This document shows positions 26,560-35,540 of a stretch of 64,000 nt of DNA, piece by piece. The position numbers and the translations under genes were made by a program. The first letter of the stretch is position 1, and each line of letters starts with the position of its first letter. The notes beneath the pieces are model-generated. The model worked only from the letters and a program-made list of their open reading frames with translations. It had not been told where the DNA came from and did no database searches. The stretch is taken from contig NZ_FOLT01000002.1 of NCBI RefSeq assembly GCF_900112455.1, positions 248,001 through 312,000 of the forward strand, read 5' to 3'. This DNA comes from Alkalibacterium subtropicum. GTDB taxonomy: Bacteria; Bacillota; Bacilli; Lactobacillales; Carnobacteriaceae_A.

Positions 26560-29046
26560 TTATTTTTTTAAAACGCGCATTGAGTTCAATACAGCAATCA
26601 CTGTCACCCCAACGTCTGCAAATACAGCTTCCCACATAGTGGCAATCCCAAAAGCTCCTAGAATCAAGAATAAACCTTTCACTCCAAGTGCAAAAAGAAT
26701 ATTTTGCCAGACAATGCGACGAGTGTTCTTAGCAACATGCAATGCCGTTACAATCTTGGAAGGTTTGTCATCCATAAGAACTACATCGGCAGCTTCTATT
26801 GCTGCGTCTGATCCTAAACCTCCCATAGCAATCCCAATATCTGAGCGCGCTAGCACAGGAGTGTCATTAATTCCATCCCCTACGAAAGCAACTTTTTCAT
26901 TTTTCTCTTTCCGAGATAAAATTTCTTCAAATTTTGCTACTTTATCTTGAGGAAGTAACTCACTATAAACTTCTGTAATACCTAGTTTATTTGCTACTGC
27001 TTCTCCAACTTTTTTTGAATCTCCGGTTAGCATAATAATGTTTTTGATCCCTAGTTTTTTCATGTCAGCAATACTCTCTTTTGCGTCCTCTTTGATTGTA
27101 TCTGCAATAAGTAAGTATCCGGTATAAACCTTATCTACAGCTAGGTAAACAATCGTTCCAATTTCTTGTACTTCCGAAAAATCAACTGAAAATTTTTCCA
27201 TTAGACGGGCATTTCCTGCTAACACTTCTTTTCCACCAATGGTGGCTTGAATTCCATGACCTGAAATTTCATTATAAGCGGTGATTTTTTCTTCTCTAAT
27301 TTCTTCTCCAAAGTGTTCTTTAATAGAATCCGCAATGGGGTGAGTAGAATGAGCTTCGGCGTAAGCAGCTAACTCAAGCAATTGCCCCGAATTAATTCCA
27401 TTTCTTGGTTCGATAGCTGTGATTTCAAATGTTCCTTTGGTTAGTGTACCCGTTTTATCCATTACTACGTATTTGAGATCGTTCAGACCTTCAAGAAAAT
27501 TACTTCCTTTCACCAAAATTCCTTTTCTAGAAGCAGAACCAATCCCACCAAAGAAACCAACTGGAATTGAAACGACTAAAGCACAAGGGCAGGAAATGAC
27601 CAAAAAGATACTGGCTCTGTATATCCATTCATTAAAAGTAGCTCCTGGTAACACTAGTGGAGGAACAATTGCCAGTAATGCAGCTGCTATAACCACAATT
27701 GGAGTATAGTAACGAGCGAACTTTGTAATGAACTGTTCTGTCGGAGCCTTTCGACCGCTAGCATTTTGAACCAGATCTAAAATTTTCTTCACAGTCGACT
27801 CCGCAAAAGGTTTTTCTACCGCTATTTTTAAGACACCATTTTTGTTAATAAAGCCGCTCAAAACAGTATCTTCCGGCTTCACGCTTCTTGGAACAGATTC
27901 GCCAGTTAAAGCAGATGTGTCCATCGCAGAAGTTCCTTCTACTACTTTTCCGTCTAATGGTACTTTTTCACCGGGACGAATAAGAATAATATCTCCAATT
28001 TTAATCGTTTCAGGAGCAACTTTTTCTACGTTGTTTTCTGTGACTAAATTGGCATAATCAGGTCGAATATCCATTAAATCTGCAATTGAACGTCGAGATT
28101 TTGACACAGCCATATCTTGAAAAACTTCTCCGACTTGATAAAATAGCATGACTGCGACAGCTTCTGGATATTCTTGAATATAGAAAGCACTTAACGTCGC
28201 AATGGTCATTAGAAAGTTTTCGTCGAATACTTGACCTCGGAAAATATTTCTAATGGCACGTCCTACAACATCATAACCGGTGATTAAATAAGCCAAAATG
28301 AACAATCCAAGAGAGACTTGTCCATCTATAGGAAGAAACATCCCCGTCGTCAATAGTGCTAACCCTAGTATTAAACGAATAATGGTAATTTTAGTTTTGT
28401 TTCCGAACATATTGGCAAGAGAAGCTCTGTTCGTCTGTTTGTGGCCAGTCTCTTCAACAGAAATCGATTCGATAGAAGCAGAATTTTTATGAGAATCAGC
28501 TCCATTTCCAACCAATGTACCATCCGCTTTTTTTCGCAGAACGACGTCAGGTTCTAAAGTTCCTACTGTTTGTTTTACACTAGCCAACACGTCGTTTCTA
28601 TTTCCGCCTGCCACCTCGAAGCTCAGTGTCTCTGTCATGAAATTCACACTGCTTTTTGTAACTCCGGGAACTGTAGCAACCCCTCTTTCCACTTTAGCGG
28701 CACAGTTTGCACAATCGATTCCTTCTAATATCCATTCGTAGTTTTTTCGATCGTCTTTTAAATGACTTACCTTGGTTAATGGCGGATTTATTTCAATCAG
28801 CTTGCCGTCCACTTTATTTTTTAAAGTGACATCTGGCTCCAATTTTTTAACTTTTTGTTTCACATTGGATAAAACAAGATGTTCTTTGTCCTCTGTCACT
28901 TCGAAACTCAAGGTTTCTGTCATATAGTTCACACTACTATTGGCGACACCTGCAACCTTGGCGACGCCTCTTTCTACTTTGGCTGCGCAGTTTGCACAGT
29001 CGATTCCTTCTAATATCCATTCATGAGACTTTTTATTTTCACTCAT
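26560..29046 (-). CDS. cadA: Cadmium/zinc/lead P1B-type ATPase
   Basis: An 828-residue export ATPase for Cd(II), Zn(II) and Pb(II). Two HMA domains at about 10-75 and 103-170 carry EGIDCANCAAKVERG twice. Membrane helices follow, with the transport motif SCPCALVVS, the phosphorylation site DKTGTLTKG, the TGES actuator loop and GDGINDTPVLA. The two HMA copies are nearly identical, a recent internal duplication. It is the last gene of cadC-cadD-cadA, and ends just before a terminator. Confidence 0.95.
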   Translation of the reverse strand: MSENKKSHEWILEGIDCANCAAKVERGVAKVAGVANSSVNYMTETLSFEVTEDKEHLVLSNVKQKVKKLEPDVTLKNKVDGKLIEINPPLTKVSHLKDDRKNYEWILEGIDCANCAAKVERGVATVPGVTKSSVNFMTETLSFEVAGGNRNDVLASVKQTVGTLEPDVVLRKKADGTLVGNGADSHKNSASIESISVEETGHKQTNRASLANMFGNKTKITIIRLILGLALLTTGMFLPIDGQVSLGLFILAYLITGYDVVGRAIRNIFRGQVFDENFLMTIATLSAFYIQEYPEAVAVMLFYQVGEVFQDMAVSKSRRSIADLMDIRPDYANLVTENNVEKVAPETIKIGDIILIRPGEKVPLDGKVVEGTSAMDTSALTGESVPRSVKPEDTVLSGFINKNGVLKIAVEKPFAESTVKKILDLVQNASGRKAPTEQFITKFARYYTPIVVIAAALLAIVPPLVLPGATFNEWIYRASIFLVISCPCALVVSIPVGFFGGIGSASRKGILVKGSNFLEGLNDLKYVVMDKTGTLTKGTFEITAIEPRNGINSGQLLELAAYAEAHSTHPIADSIKEHFGEEIREEKITAYNEISGHGIQATIGGKEVLAGNARLMEKFSVDFSEVQEIGTIVYLAVDKVYTGYLLIADTIKEDAKESIADMKKLGIKNIIMLTGDSKKVGEAVANKLGITEVYSELLPQDKVAKFEEILSRKEKNEKVAFVGDGINDTPVLARSDIGIAMGGLGSDAAIEAADVVLMDDKPSKIVTALHVAKNTRRIVWQNILFALGVKGLFLILGAFGIATMWEAVFADVGVTVIAVLNSMRVLKK

Positions 29047-29074
29047 CGTTTGCTTCCTTTCCTAAATGGGACTT

Positions 29075-29701
29075 CTATAAGCCTAATAACGTTTGAATGG
29101 TGCCGTTCTCTACCAAGATAAAGATCCCTAATCCAATAAACACGATTGGGACAATGATTCGTTCATACTTTTCTAACGTTTCGGAGACAAAGGAAATTTT
29201 TGCCAATTTATAACTGATAAAGCAAAGAATCGCAATCGAGATAACGAATACTACTAAGGCAATTAAAATTTCTGAAACGGATAGAGAAGCAAAGTAAGGA
29301 ATATAAATGCCTAAATTGTCCCCACCTGAAGCAATAGTTATTAAGGCAACAGTCCAGAATAAGCGACTGGTTCCTCCAGATTCTAACTTTTCAACGACTT
29401 CCTCTTCTTCCTCCTCCTCTTCGCCTCCCACAGCGACTCGGATACCTAAATAAATCGGGATTAGCCCAAGAAGTCCAATGATCCAATCTTGAGGGATAAA
29501 ATTCAGTACGTAAGCAGCAAACAAACTTACTGCGACCAAAACGCTTGTCCCAAGATATTGACCCCAAATAATATGGCGCATCCCTTTTCGTGTGTGGCTT
29601 TGAGAAAAGATAATTAGCAAAATAAACAAATAATCAATGCTCGTAGAAATATAAACAGCGATAGCTGAAAAAATACTTTGTAACAAGTTGATTCCCTCCA
29701 A
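29075..29701 (-). CDS. cadD: Cadmium resistance transporter CadD
   Basis: A 208-residue membrane protein with about six helices and an acidic loop of consecutive glutamates (about residues 94-102), as in CadD/LysE-type cadmium transporters. STSIDYLFILLIIFSQ near the start and GGDNLGIYIPYFASL in the second half are characteristic. It lies one base after cadC and 28 bp before cadA, in one operon that exports cadmium. Confidence 0.93.
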   Translation of the reverse strand: MEGINLLQSIFSAIAVYISTSIDYLFILLIIFSQSHTRKGMRHIIWGQYLGTSVLVAVSLFAAYVLNFIPQDWIIGLLGLIPIYLGIRVAVGGEEEEEEEEVVEKLESGGTSRLFWTVALITIASGGDNLGIYIPYFASLSVSEILIALVVFVISIAILCFISYKLAKISFVSETLEKYERIIVPIVFIGLGIFILVENGTIQTLLGL

Positions 29702-29702
29702 A

Positions 29703-30074
29703 TTAAGATTTCACAGATAAATTTTCTGACAATCTTAAAAAAGCGCGAATAGCGGAAAGTACATCTTCATTTACTAAAGAGTAATAAACCATTTTCCCGT
29801 CTTTTCGTGATTTTGTCATTCCATGCTTTTTTAAATAACGTAAATGGTGTGACGTTGTAGCAATACTAGCGTCTAATATTTCCGCTAAATCGCAGACACA
29901 CATTTCTTTGAAGGTTTCTAAAGCATAGAAAATTTTAATCCTTGAAGGATCGCTAAAACATTTTCCTAGCACAAGCAAATTCGACAAGTCTTTATTTTCT
30001 AGTTTGTTTTTCACCACATCCACTTTTTCAGGATGTATGATTGTTGTTTGGCAAACTTCAGTCACTTGATTCAC
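29703..30074 (-). CDS. cadC: ArsR/SmtB family cadmium-responsive repressor CadC
   Basis: A 123-residue winged-helix repressor. The metal-sensing motif MCVCDLAEIL is present, with a further N-terminal cysteine (EVCQTT), matching the CadC type that senses Cd/Pb/Zn. The recognition helix is SIATTSHHLRYLKKHG. Two palindromes at its promoter fit as binding sites, giving autoregulation of cadC-cadD-cadA. Confidence 0.93.
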   Translation of the reverse strand: MNQVTEVCQTTIIHPEKVDVVKNKLENKDLSNLLVLGKCFSDPSRIKIFYALETFKEMCVCDLAEILDASIATTSHHLRYLKKHGMTKSRKDGKMVYYSLVNEDVLSAIRAFLRLSENLSVKS

Positions 30075-30079
30075 CTCTC

Positions 30080-30155
30080 ATTCAAACGTTCATTTGATTG
30101 TATCGTTAATATTATACATATGTTGTGCCTTAATAGTCAAATGCTTATTTGATTG
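30080..30155 (-). promoter_or_regulatory. Promoter and operators of the cad operon
   Basis: Minus-strand TTGACT and TATAAT are separated by 18 bp (30111-30140). Two similar dyads flank it: ATCAAATAAGCATTTGA and ATCAAATGAACGTTTGA, the expected CadC sites. Confidence 0.8.
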
Positions 30156-30258
30156 TTTCGCCATTCGATTTCTTTACGGTATTAAAATCTTTAAATATAT
30201 TTAAGGGATTTTAAGAGAAAACTACTAGGGTAGAGTATTTTAAAATCATAAATATCTC

Positions 30259-30290
30259 TTGACCATGTACTATGGTACATGGTGTATAAT
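30259..30290 (+). promoter_or_regulatory. MerR-type promoter of merR-merA
   Basis: TTGACC and TATAAT are separated by an overlong 20-bp spacer that holds the dyad CCATGTACTATGGTACATGG. The stretched spacer with a central dyad is the hallmark of promoters that MerR proteins activate by untwisting DNA. Confidence 0.9.
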
Positions 30291-30307
30291 AAATAGAGGT
30301 GAAAAGA

Positions 30308-30709
30308 ATGAAGTATCTGATTAGTGAATTTGCTGAAAAGAGTGGCGTTAATAAAGAAACAATACGATATTATGAAGGTAAAAAATTATTGGAAGAACCA
30401 ATACGTACAGATTCAGGATATCGCTTGTATTCTGATGCGGATATTAAACGAGTGAAATTTATTAAGCAAATGCAAAATCTTGGTTTTTCTTTAAACGAAA
30501 TTTATAAATTGCTAGGCGTTGTTGATCAAGACAGTGTTCGTTGTCAAAATATGTTTGATTTTGTTTCTCAAAAGCAAATAGAAGTGCAAAAACAAATTGC
30601 TGATTTAAAACAAATTGAAAGCATGTTAGGCGATTTAAAGGAACGTTGTCCTAACGAGAAAGAAATGTATGCTTGTCCGATCATTGAAACACTAATTTAT
30701 GATGAATGA
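30308..30709 (+). CDS. merR: Mercury-responsive MerR regulator
   Basis: A 133-residue MerR protein. It has an N-terminal winged helix (ISEFAEKSGVNKETIRYYE), a long dimer helix, and cysteines in RCQNMF, KERCPNEKE and YACPII that match the three Hg-binding cysteines of Gram-positive MerR. The frame opens at a GTG at 30299, but the ATG at 30308 is well placed after GAGG. It controls itself and merA, 12 bp downstream. Confidence 0.92.
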   Translation: MKYLISEFAEKSGVNKETIRYYEGKKLLEEPIRTDSGYRLYSDADIKRVKFIKQMQNLGFSLNEIYKLLGVVDQDSVRCQNMFDFVSQKQIEVQKQIADLKQIESMLGDLKERCPNEKEMYACPIIETLIYDE

Positions 30710-30721
30710 AGGAGCTTTTGT

Positions 30722-32368
30722 ATGAAGAAGTATAAAGTAAGCATTCAAGGTATGACTTGTGCCAGCTGTGAAAACCATGTAACAATGGCGCTTGAAAACA
30801 TAGGTGCAAAAGATATAAAAACAAACTACCGGCAAGGGGAAACAGAATTCAATTTAAGTGAATCTGTCGAAATTAATAGCATCGAAAAAGCGATTGAACA
30901 ATCCAATTATCAGATAGAAAAGATCGAAAAAATAGCTTCTCAGTCTAATTTAATACTTAAAAATGAAAAGGAATACGATTATGACTTTCTGATTATAGGC
31001 TCTGGAAGTGCTGCTTTTTCAGCAGCTATTCAAGCAACAAAATATGGTGCAAAAGTGGGTATGGTCGAACGACACACAATTGGCGGAACTTGTGTAAATG
31101 TTGGCTGTGTTCCGTCTAAAACGCTTCTTAGGGCAGGAACGATCAATCATTTAGCTAAAAAGAATCCATTCCATGGGTTAAATACAATGGCTGGAGAAGT
31201 CGATTTAAAATCATTGGTGAAACAAAAAGATGAATTGGTAAGTGGAATGCGCCAAGAAAAATATATCGATTTAATCGACGAATACGGTTTTGATTTAATC
31301 GAAGGCGAAGCAAAATTTGTGGGGAGTGATGTCGTTGAGGTCAATGGAGAAGAATTAAAAGCAAAACGCTTCCTGATCGCCACGGGCGCAACTTCTTTTA
31401 TTCCTGAAATTCCCGGCATTGAAAAGATAGATTATTTAACGAGTACAACTTTATTAGAGCTAGATGAAGTACCAGAAAGATTAACCGTTATTGGTTCGGG
31501 TTATATTGGACTAGAACTCGGTCAATTGTTCCACAACTTAGGTTCTAAAGTCACACTCATACAAAGAAGCGAACGACTATTAAAAGATTATGATTTAGAA
31601 GTTTCAGAAACAGTCGAAAAAGCACTTCATGAACAAGGCATCCAGGTTATTACTGGGATTAATTATGAATGGGTTGAGCAAGATGGAGACATAAAAAAGT
31701 TGACAGTCACAAAAAATGGTAAGCAAAAAACTTTTGAATCGGATCAATTATTAATTGCGACAGGTAGAAAACCGAATACTGAAGCCTTAAATTTAGATGT
31801 TGCTGGTGTAAAAATAGGGATAAATAATGAAATCATGATGAATGATTTTGGTCAGACAAGCAATCAACACATTTACTCAGCAGGAGATGTTACATTAGGT
31901 CCTCAATTTGTCTATGTAGCCGCGCATGAAGGTAAGATTGTAGCGGACAATGCAGTCGGGGGCTTAAATAGGAAAATTGATTTGTCTGTTGTTCCTGGTG
32001 TTATTTTTACAAATCCTGGAGTAGGTACTGTTGGCTTAACAGAAGAACAAGCAAATGATAAGGGAATAGATGTTAAAACGTCAATCTTAGATTTAGATAA
32101 TGTACCAAGGGCCCTAGTTAATCATGATGCAACTGGGTTAATCAAGCTTGTTATCAACGCTCAAAATCAACAAATAATAGGCGTTCATATTGTTGCTGAA
32201 AATGCAGGCGAAGTCATTTATGCAGGAACTTTAGCTGTTAAATTTGGCTTAACAGTCGAGGATTTAACAGACACAATGGCGCCCTATTTAACGATGGCAG
32301 AAGGACTGAAACTTGCAGCACTTGGCTATAATAACGATGTTTCAAAATTATCTTGTTGTGCAGGATAA
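30722..32368 (+). CDS. merA: Mercury(II) reductase with N-terminal HMA domain
   Basis: A 548-residue flavoprotein that reduces Hg(II) to volatile Hg(0) with NADPH. An HMA domain (GMTCASC, residues about 10-16) is followed by the FAD-binding [13 protein letters not shown], the redox-active disulfide [13 protein letters not shown], the NAD-binding [13 protein letters not shown] and the C-terminal Hg-binding pair in SCCAG. The SD is GAAGGAGC. No merT/merP transport genes are adjacent, so uptake relies on other routes. Confidence 0.97.
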   Translation: MKKYKVSIQGMTCASCENHVTMALENIGAKDIKTNYRQGETEFNLSESVEINSIEKAIEQSNYQIEKIEKIASQSNLILKNEKEYDYDFLIIGSGSAAFSAAIQATKYGAKVGMVERHTIGGTCVNVGCVPSKTLLRAGTINHLAKKNPFHGLNTMAGEVDLKSLVKQKDELVSGMRQEKYIDLIDEYGFDLIEGEAKFVGSDVVEVNGEELKAKRFLIATGATSFIPEIPGIEKIDYLTSTTLLELDEVPERLTVIGSGYIGLELGQLFHNLGSKVTLIQRSERLLKDYDLEVSETVEKALHEQGIQVITGINYEWVEQDGDIKKLTVTKNGKQKTFESDQLLIATGRKPNTEALNLDVAGVKIGINNEIMMNDFGQTSNQHIYSAGDVTLGPQFVYVAAHEGKIVADNAVGGLNRKIDLSVVPGVIFTNPGVGTVGLTEEQANDKGIDVKTSILDLDNVPRALVNHDATGLIKLVINAQNQQIIGVHIVAENAGEVIYAGTLAVKFGLTVEDLTDTMAPYLTMAEGLKLAALGYNNDVSKLSCCAG

Positions 32369-32620
32369 TATACAGAAAAGGGAGGCAGTTCCATTTGAGG
32401 ATCTACCGTCCTTTTTAGATAATCTGCGATTAAAAGATACATTTTTCAATAAATAATGGATTAACCAATTTTTAAATGAATTTTCATACGAGAATATTGA
32501 CTATTTCAATAATCACGCATTTAAAATTTACTAAGAAAAAGTAAATATTTGTTACTTGGGAGTTTCCGAGCAATTAAAAACTACTATTTCTTATAAGTAA
32601 ACTTTCAATAACAAACATAG

Positions 32621-32656
32621 AAAAAAGACTATTTTCCCCAGAAATAGTCTTTTTTA
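32621..32656 (+). terminator. Terminator downstream of merA
   Basis: AAAGACTATTT and AAATAGTCTTT with a T-run. The 250 bases between merA and this hairpin hold no recognisable gene. Confidence 0.8.
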
Positions 32657-32740
32657 TTTTATTAGTGCAAAGCACCTCTTAAATTTAATGCAAAATAAAA
32701 TTACAATTTACACCCACTCTTCCTGGAAAATCACGTTAGA

Positions 32741-32974
32741 ATGATGATCAGTGTCCTGGCTTACAACCTCGTCAATTTTTTAAAGACCATTGGATTTGAA
32801 CAAGTGAATCGGGGGATGACGATTCATTCTATACGATTGACATTGCTCAAAGTTGCCGGCAAACTCGTTAAAACAGGCAGACAAGTCTATCTCAACCTGT
32901 CGAGTTATCATGTGTATCAAACCGAATTTTATAAGGTTTTCGAACGCCTACGGCGATCCAGACAATGTATTTAG
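32741..32974 (+). pseudogene. C-terminal fragment of an IS1380-type transposase
   Basis: A 77-residue remnant (VLAYNLVNFLKTIGFEQ, TIHSIRLTLLKVAGKLVKTGRQV) resembles the C-terminus of IS1380-family transposases. The N-terminal catalytic part is missing, and the frame has no ribosome site. It marks an old insertion between the mer and copper gene blocks. Confidence 0.6.
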
Positions 32975-33370
32975 AGGAGTTATCGCATAAAGTTTTAACT
33001 GATTATTTCAAGGGATCAGTATGCCCTTAAATAGACAAAGGATTTTTAATAGGTCCTTCTTCCCTAAGAATCCTGTTCGAAAACACAATATTTTAGAAGA
33101 AGGTATCTGCCTAATATAAAAATAGGCAATTTATTCAAGAAAACAGCTTTAAATTAGAGCTATGAATTATTCAGGAACTATAATCGCCTCAAAAATTAGA
33201 GGTATGAATTATTCAGGTGCACAACTAAAACATTAAAATTTCTTTATACACATCCGCCTTTCATCGTTTTTTCAAAATATACATAAAATTGTCACATCTC
33301 CATTTAACAAGTTTATGTATAACAATTCAAATGAAACGCTTTCAAAACTTGTAACTCTTTAAACCGTAAA
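32975..33370. other. Remains of the IS1380-type element, no gene
   Basis: Contains two copies of AATTAGAGsTATGAATTATTCAGG (s = C or G) at 33152-33176 and 33194-33218, described separately. No coding frame is supported. Confidence 0.5.
33152..33218. repeat. Duplicated 24-bp direct repeat, likely IS1380 end
   Basis: Two near-identical copies, 42 bp apart, of a sequence that includes ATGAATTATTCAGG, which resembles an IS1380-type terminal repeat. Probably the right end of the element whose transposase fragment lies to the left. Confidence 0.45.
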
Positions 33371-33412
33371 AAAAACAGTGCAAAACCACTGAATGGTCCT
33401 GCCCTGTTTTTC
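33371..33412 (-). terminator. Terminator of the adk-lgt-osmC unit
   Basis: An interrupted stem (AAACAGGGCA / TGCACTGTTT) followed by T residues on the minus strand, just after the OsmC stop. Confidence 0.65.
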
Positions 33413-33418
33413 ATACAC

Positions 33419-33871
33419 TTATTTCTTTTCCCAATTCGACTTAACTTCCACGCCTGCATCTTTGATTAAATTATACAAAGGGCATCGTCTTTCGACTTCT
33501 GCCACAAATGTTTCAAAGGCCTCATCGCTCTCATCCGTCTCAACGACCACATTCACTTCTATCGTTTGGTAATAAGTTTGCACGCCTTCGACGCCTTGAT
33601 AACCGCGCGGATCGAGCTGCCCTTCCGTGCCAAACTCAAAATCCTCGTAAGTGAACCCTTGTTCTTTTGCGACCATGGTTGCAATTACCGACGTGCATGC
33701 TCCAAGCGCGCCTAAAAAATATTCCAACGGATTCGGCCCTTTATTATTGCCGCCGATTGCTTCGCGTTCGTCGACAAAGAACGGCTCAAAATCGCGGATG
33801 TTCACTGAAGTAGTCGTGCCTGCTTCTGCTTTTCCTTCGGCTGAAAGTGTGACCAATTTATTTTTTGACAT
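33419..33871 (-). CDS. OsmC family peroxiredoxin-like protein
   Basis: A 150-residue OsmC/Ohr-type protein with both conserved cysteines (GACTSVIATM and RRCPLYNLI), which reduce organic peroxides through a thiol cycle. It starts 13 bp after the Lgt gene ends, with AAGGAGAG before the ATG, so it is co-transcribed with adk and lgt downstream of copB. Copper generates peroxides and thiol stress, which fits its place here. Confidence 0.88.
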   Translation of the reverse strand: MSKNKLVTLSAEGKAEAGTTTSVNIRDFEPFFVDEREAIGGNNKGPNPLEYFLGALGACTSVIATMVAKEQGFTYEDFEFGTEGQLDPRGYQGVEGVQTYYQTIEVNVVVETDESDEAFETFVAEVERRCPLYNLIKDAGVEVKSNWEKK

Positions 33872-33883
33872 TCCAATCTCTCC

Positions 33884-34729
33884 TTAATTTGCTGCTTTGG
33901 ACAGTTTGGGCTCATCCTTATAATAGGGTACTGGCGGATAGGTATAGTACCTGCGATACATCAAAACACCCATTGCTGCTACGAACAAAACGAGGGACAA
34001 GCCTTGTGAAACTCGCAAGAAATCGCCTATCCATAAGCTGTCTGTCCGCATGCCTTCAATAAAAAACCTTCCTGCTGAATACCAAATGACATAGCTGAGC
34101 GCCACTTCTCCTTGGCGAAGGAATTGATTTTTGTTCCGCAAAAGGAGCAACAAGGCGAAACCAACTAAACTCCATAAAGACTCATAAAGAAAAGTGGGAT
34201 GGTAATAGGTTCCGTTGATGTTCATTTGGTTAATGATGAATTCCGGTAAGTACAAGTTTTCTAAAAATTGTCGGGTGACTGGACCGCCATGTGCCTCTTG
34301 ATTGATGAAATTTCCCCAGCGACCAATCGATTGAGCTAGGAGGACACTAGGTGCCAGTATGTCTAGTAAAAGAGTTAGCGTCATTCTCTTTCTTCTTGCA
34401 AACCAGTATACTGCGAGACCACCCGCAATTAGCCCCCCATAAATGGCAATTCCACCATTCCAGATTGCGATGATTTCACTCGGATTCTGTATATAGTAGT
34501 CCCATTTGAATAAAACGTAATAAAGTCGGGCACCGATAAAGCCAATTGGTATGGCCCATAATGCCATATCTACCATGGTATCTTCTTCAAGTCCCAGTTT
34601 TTGAGCTTCCTTTGTAGCTAATGAAATGCCGATCAGCATCGCTAGAGCAATAATAATTCCGTACCAATTAATTTTTATCGGGCCAATTGAAATAGCAACT
34701 GGATCGATTACACTAAGTAAAACATTCAT
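33884..34729 (-). CDS. lgt: Prolipoprotein diacylglyceryl transferase, canonical copy
   Basis: A 281-residue membrane enzyme that attaches diacylglycerol to lipobox cysteines. It has the canonical Gram-positive Lgt motifs GGIAIYGGLIAGG, GRWGNFINQEAHGG, HPTFLYESLW and RFFIEGMRTD. No cysteine is present anywhere. A core lgt is expected elsewhere in the genome, so this looks like an extra copy carried with the copper genes. AAGGGGA precedes the ATG. It lies 72 bp downstream of adk. Confidence 0.92.
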   Translation of the reverse strand: MNVLLSVIDPVAISIGPIKINWYGIIIALAMLIGISLATKEAQKLGLEEDTMVDMALWAIPIGFIGARLYYVLFKWDYYIQNPSEIIAIWNGGIAIYGGLIAGGLAVYWFARRKRMTLTLLLDILAPSVLLAQSIGRWGNFINQEAHGGPVTRQFLENLYLPEFIINQMNINGTYYHPTFLYESLWSLVGFALLLLLRNKNQFLRQGEVALSYVIWYSAGRFFIEGMRTDSLWIGDFLRVSQGLSLVLFVAAMGVLMYRRYYTYPPVPYYKDEPKLSKAAN

Positions 34730-34800
34730 TCTTCAATCCCCTTCATAGCTTACATTAGTTAATTGTTTTAAATCACATAATTTAAGTTCAATTTGTGTAG

Positions 34801-35421
34801 TTATTTGTTTACAGACAATAAACCCTCATTTATATTGTCAAACACATTGTCAAAATCCCCTTCACCATTGATAACGTAAAGCAGATTTCGCTCCTTGTAG
34901 AAGTGAATAAGTGATTCCATTAATTCCTTATTAATGTGTAGCCTATTTTCAATCACTTCTGGTTTGTCATCCAGTCGAATTTTTTCCCTTTTTGATTCGA
35001 TTTGGGAATTTCCTTGTTTTTCTTTTGAACGAAGATTCCCTCGTTGCGCTAACCGATGTCTTAACGTATCCTGACTTACATCTAAAAAGAAAACAGCGTC
35101 TAAATTCTGATTCTGACTTTGTAGGTAAGCTTCGAGCATTTTTGCTTGCTGTAGGGTACGTGGGTAACCATCCAGAACAAAGCCATTTTCAACATCTTTT
35201 TCTTGTAAGCGACTCTTAACCAATGAGTTTATCCACTCATCTGGAACTAGCTCTCCTTTATTCATATATTCTTGCACTCTGAGTCCGAATGTATCTTTCT
35301 CCTTGGCTGCTTCTCGTAACATTTCACCAGTTGAAATAGCCGTCAGGTGGTACTTCTCTGCGATTCTTTTAGCTTGAGTGCCTTTCCCAGCACCGGGTAA
35401 CCCTAAAAGGACCAGCCTCAT
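34801..35421 (-). CDS. adk: Adenylate kinase, cysteine-free accessory copy
   Basis: A 206-residue adenylate kinase (ATP + AMP to 2 ADP) with P-loop GLPGAGKGTQ, AMP-site STGEMLRE, GFVLDGYPRT and the arginines of the LID (LAQRG, IRLDDKPEVIENRL). Gram-positive Adk usually has a zinc-binding Cys4 LID. Here the LID is short, and the protein contains no cysteine at all. It lies between copB and lgt, behind a hairpin and a possible promoter. A broken relative is at 57630-58166. Confidence 0.9.
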   Translation of the reverse strand: MRLVLLGLPGAGKGTQAKRIAEKYHLTAISTGEMLREAAKEKDTFGLRVQEYMNKGELVPDEWINSLVKSRLQEKDVENGFVLDGYPRTLQQAKMLEAYLQSQNQNLDAVFFLDVSQDTLRHRLAQRGNLRSKEKQGNSQIESKREKIRLDDKPEVIENRLHINKELMESLIHFYKERNLLYVINGEGDFDNVFDNINEGLLSVNK

Positions 35422-35442
35422 AATTTTTCCTCCTTATAAACT

Positions 35443-35487
35443 AAAAAAGGAAGAGATGATTTTTTAAATTATTCCATCTCTTCCTTT
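35443..35487 (-). terminator. Hairpin between copB and adk
   Basis: AAAGGAAGAGATG and CATCTCTTCCTTT form a 13-bp stem followed by TTTTTT on the minus strand. It can end the copB transcript; it also lies at the very 5' end of any transcript from the promoter at 35499-35528. Confidence 0.85.
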
Positions 35488-35498
35488 CCTGTGAAACT

Positions 35499-35528
35499 AT
35501 TGTATTTTTACACGTTAAGGTGATTCAA
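35499..35528 (-). promoter_or_regulatory. Possible promoter for adk-lgt-osmC
   Basis: TTGAAT and TACAAT with an 18-bp spacer directly after the copB stop. The terminator-like hairpin would be the first structure in its transcript, so attenuation is possible. Confidence 0.4.
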
Positions 35529-35540
35529 TTATTCGACATG

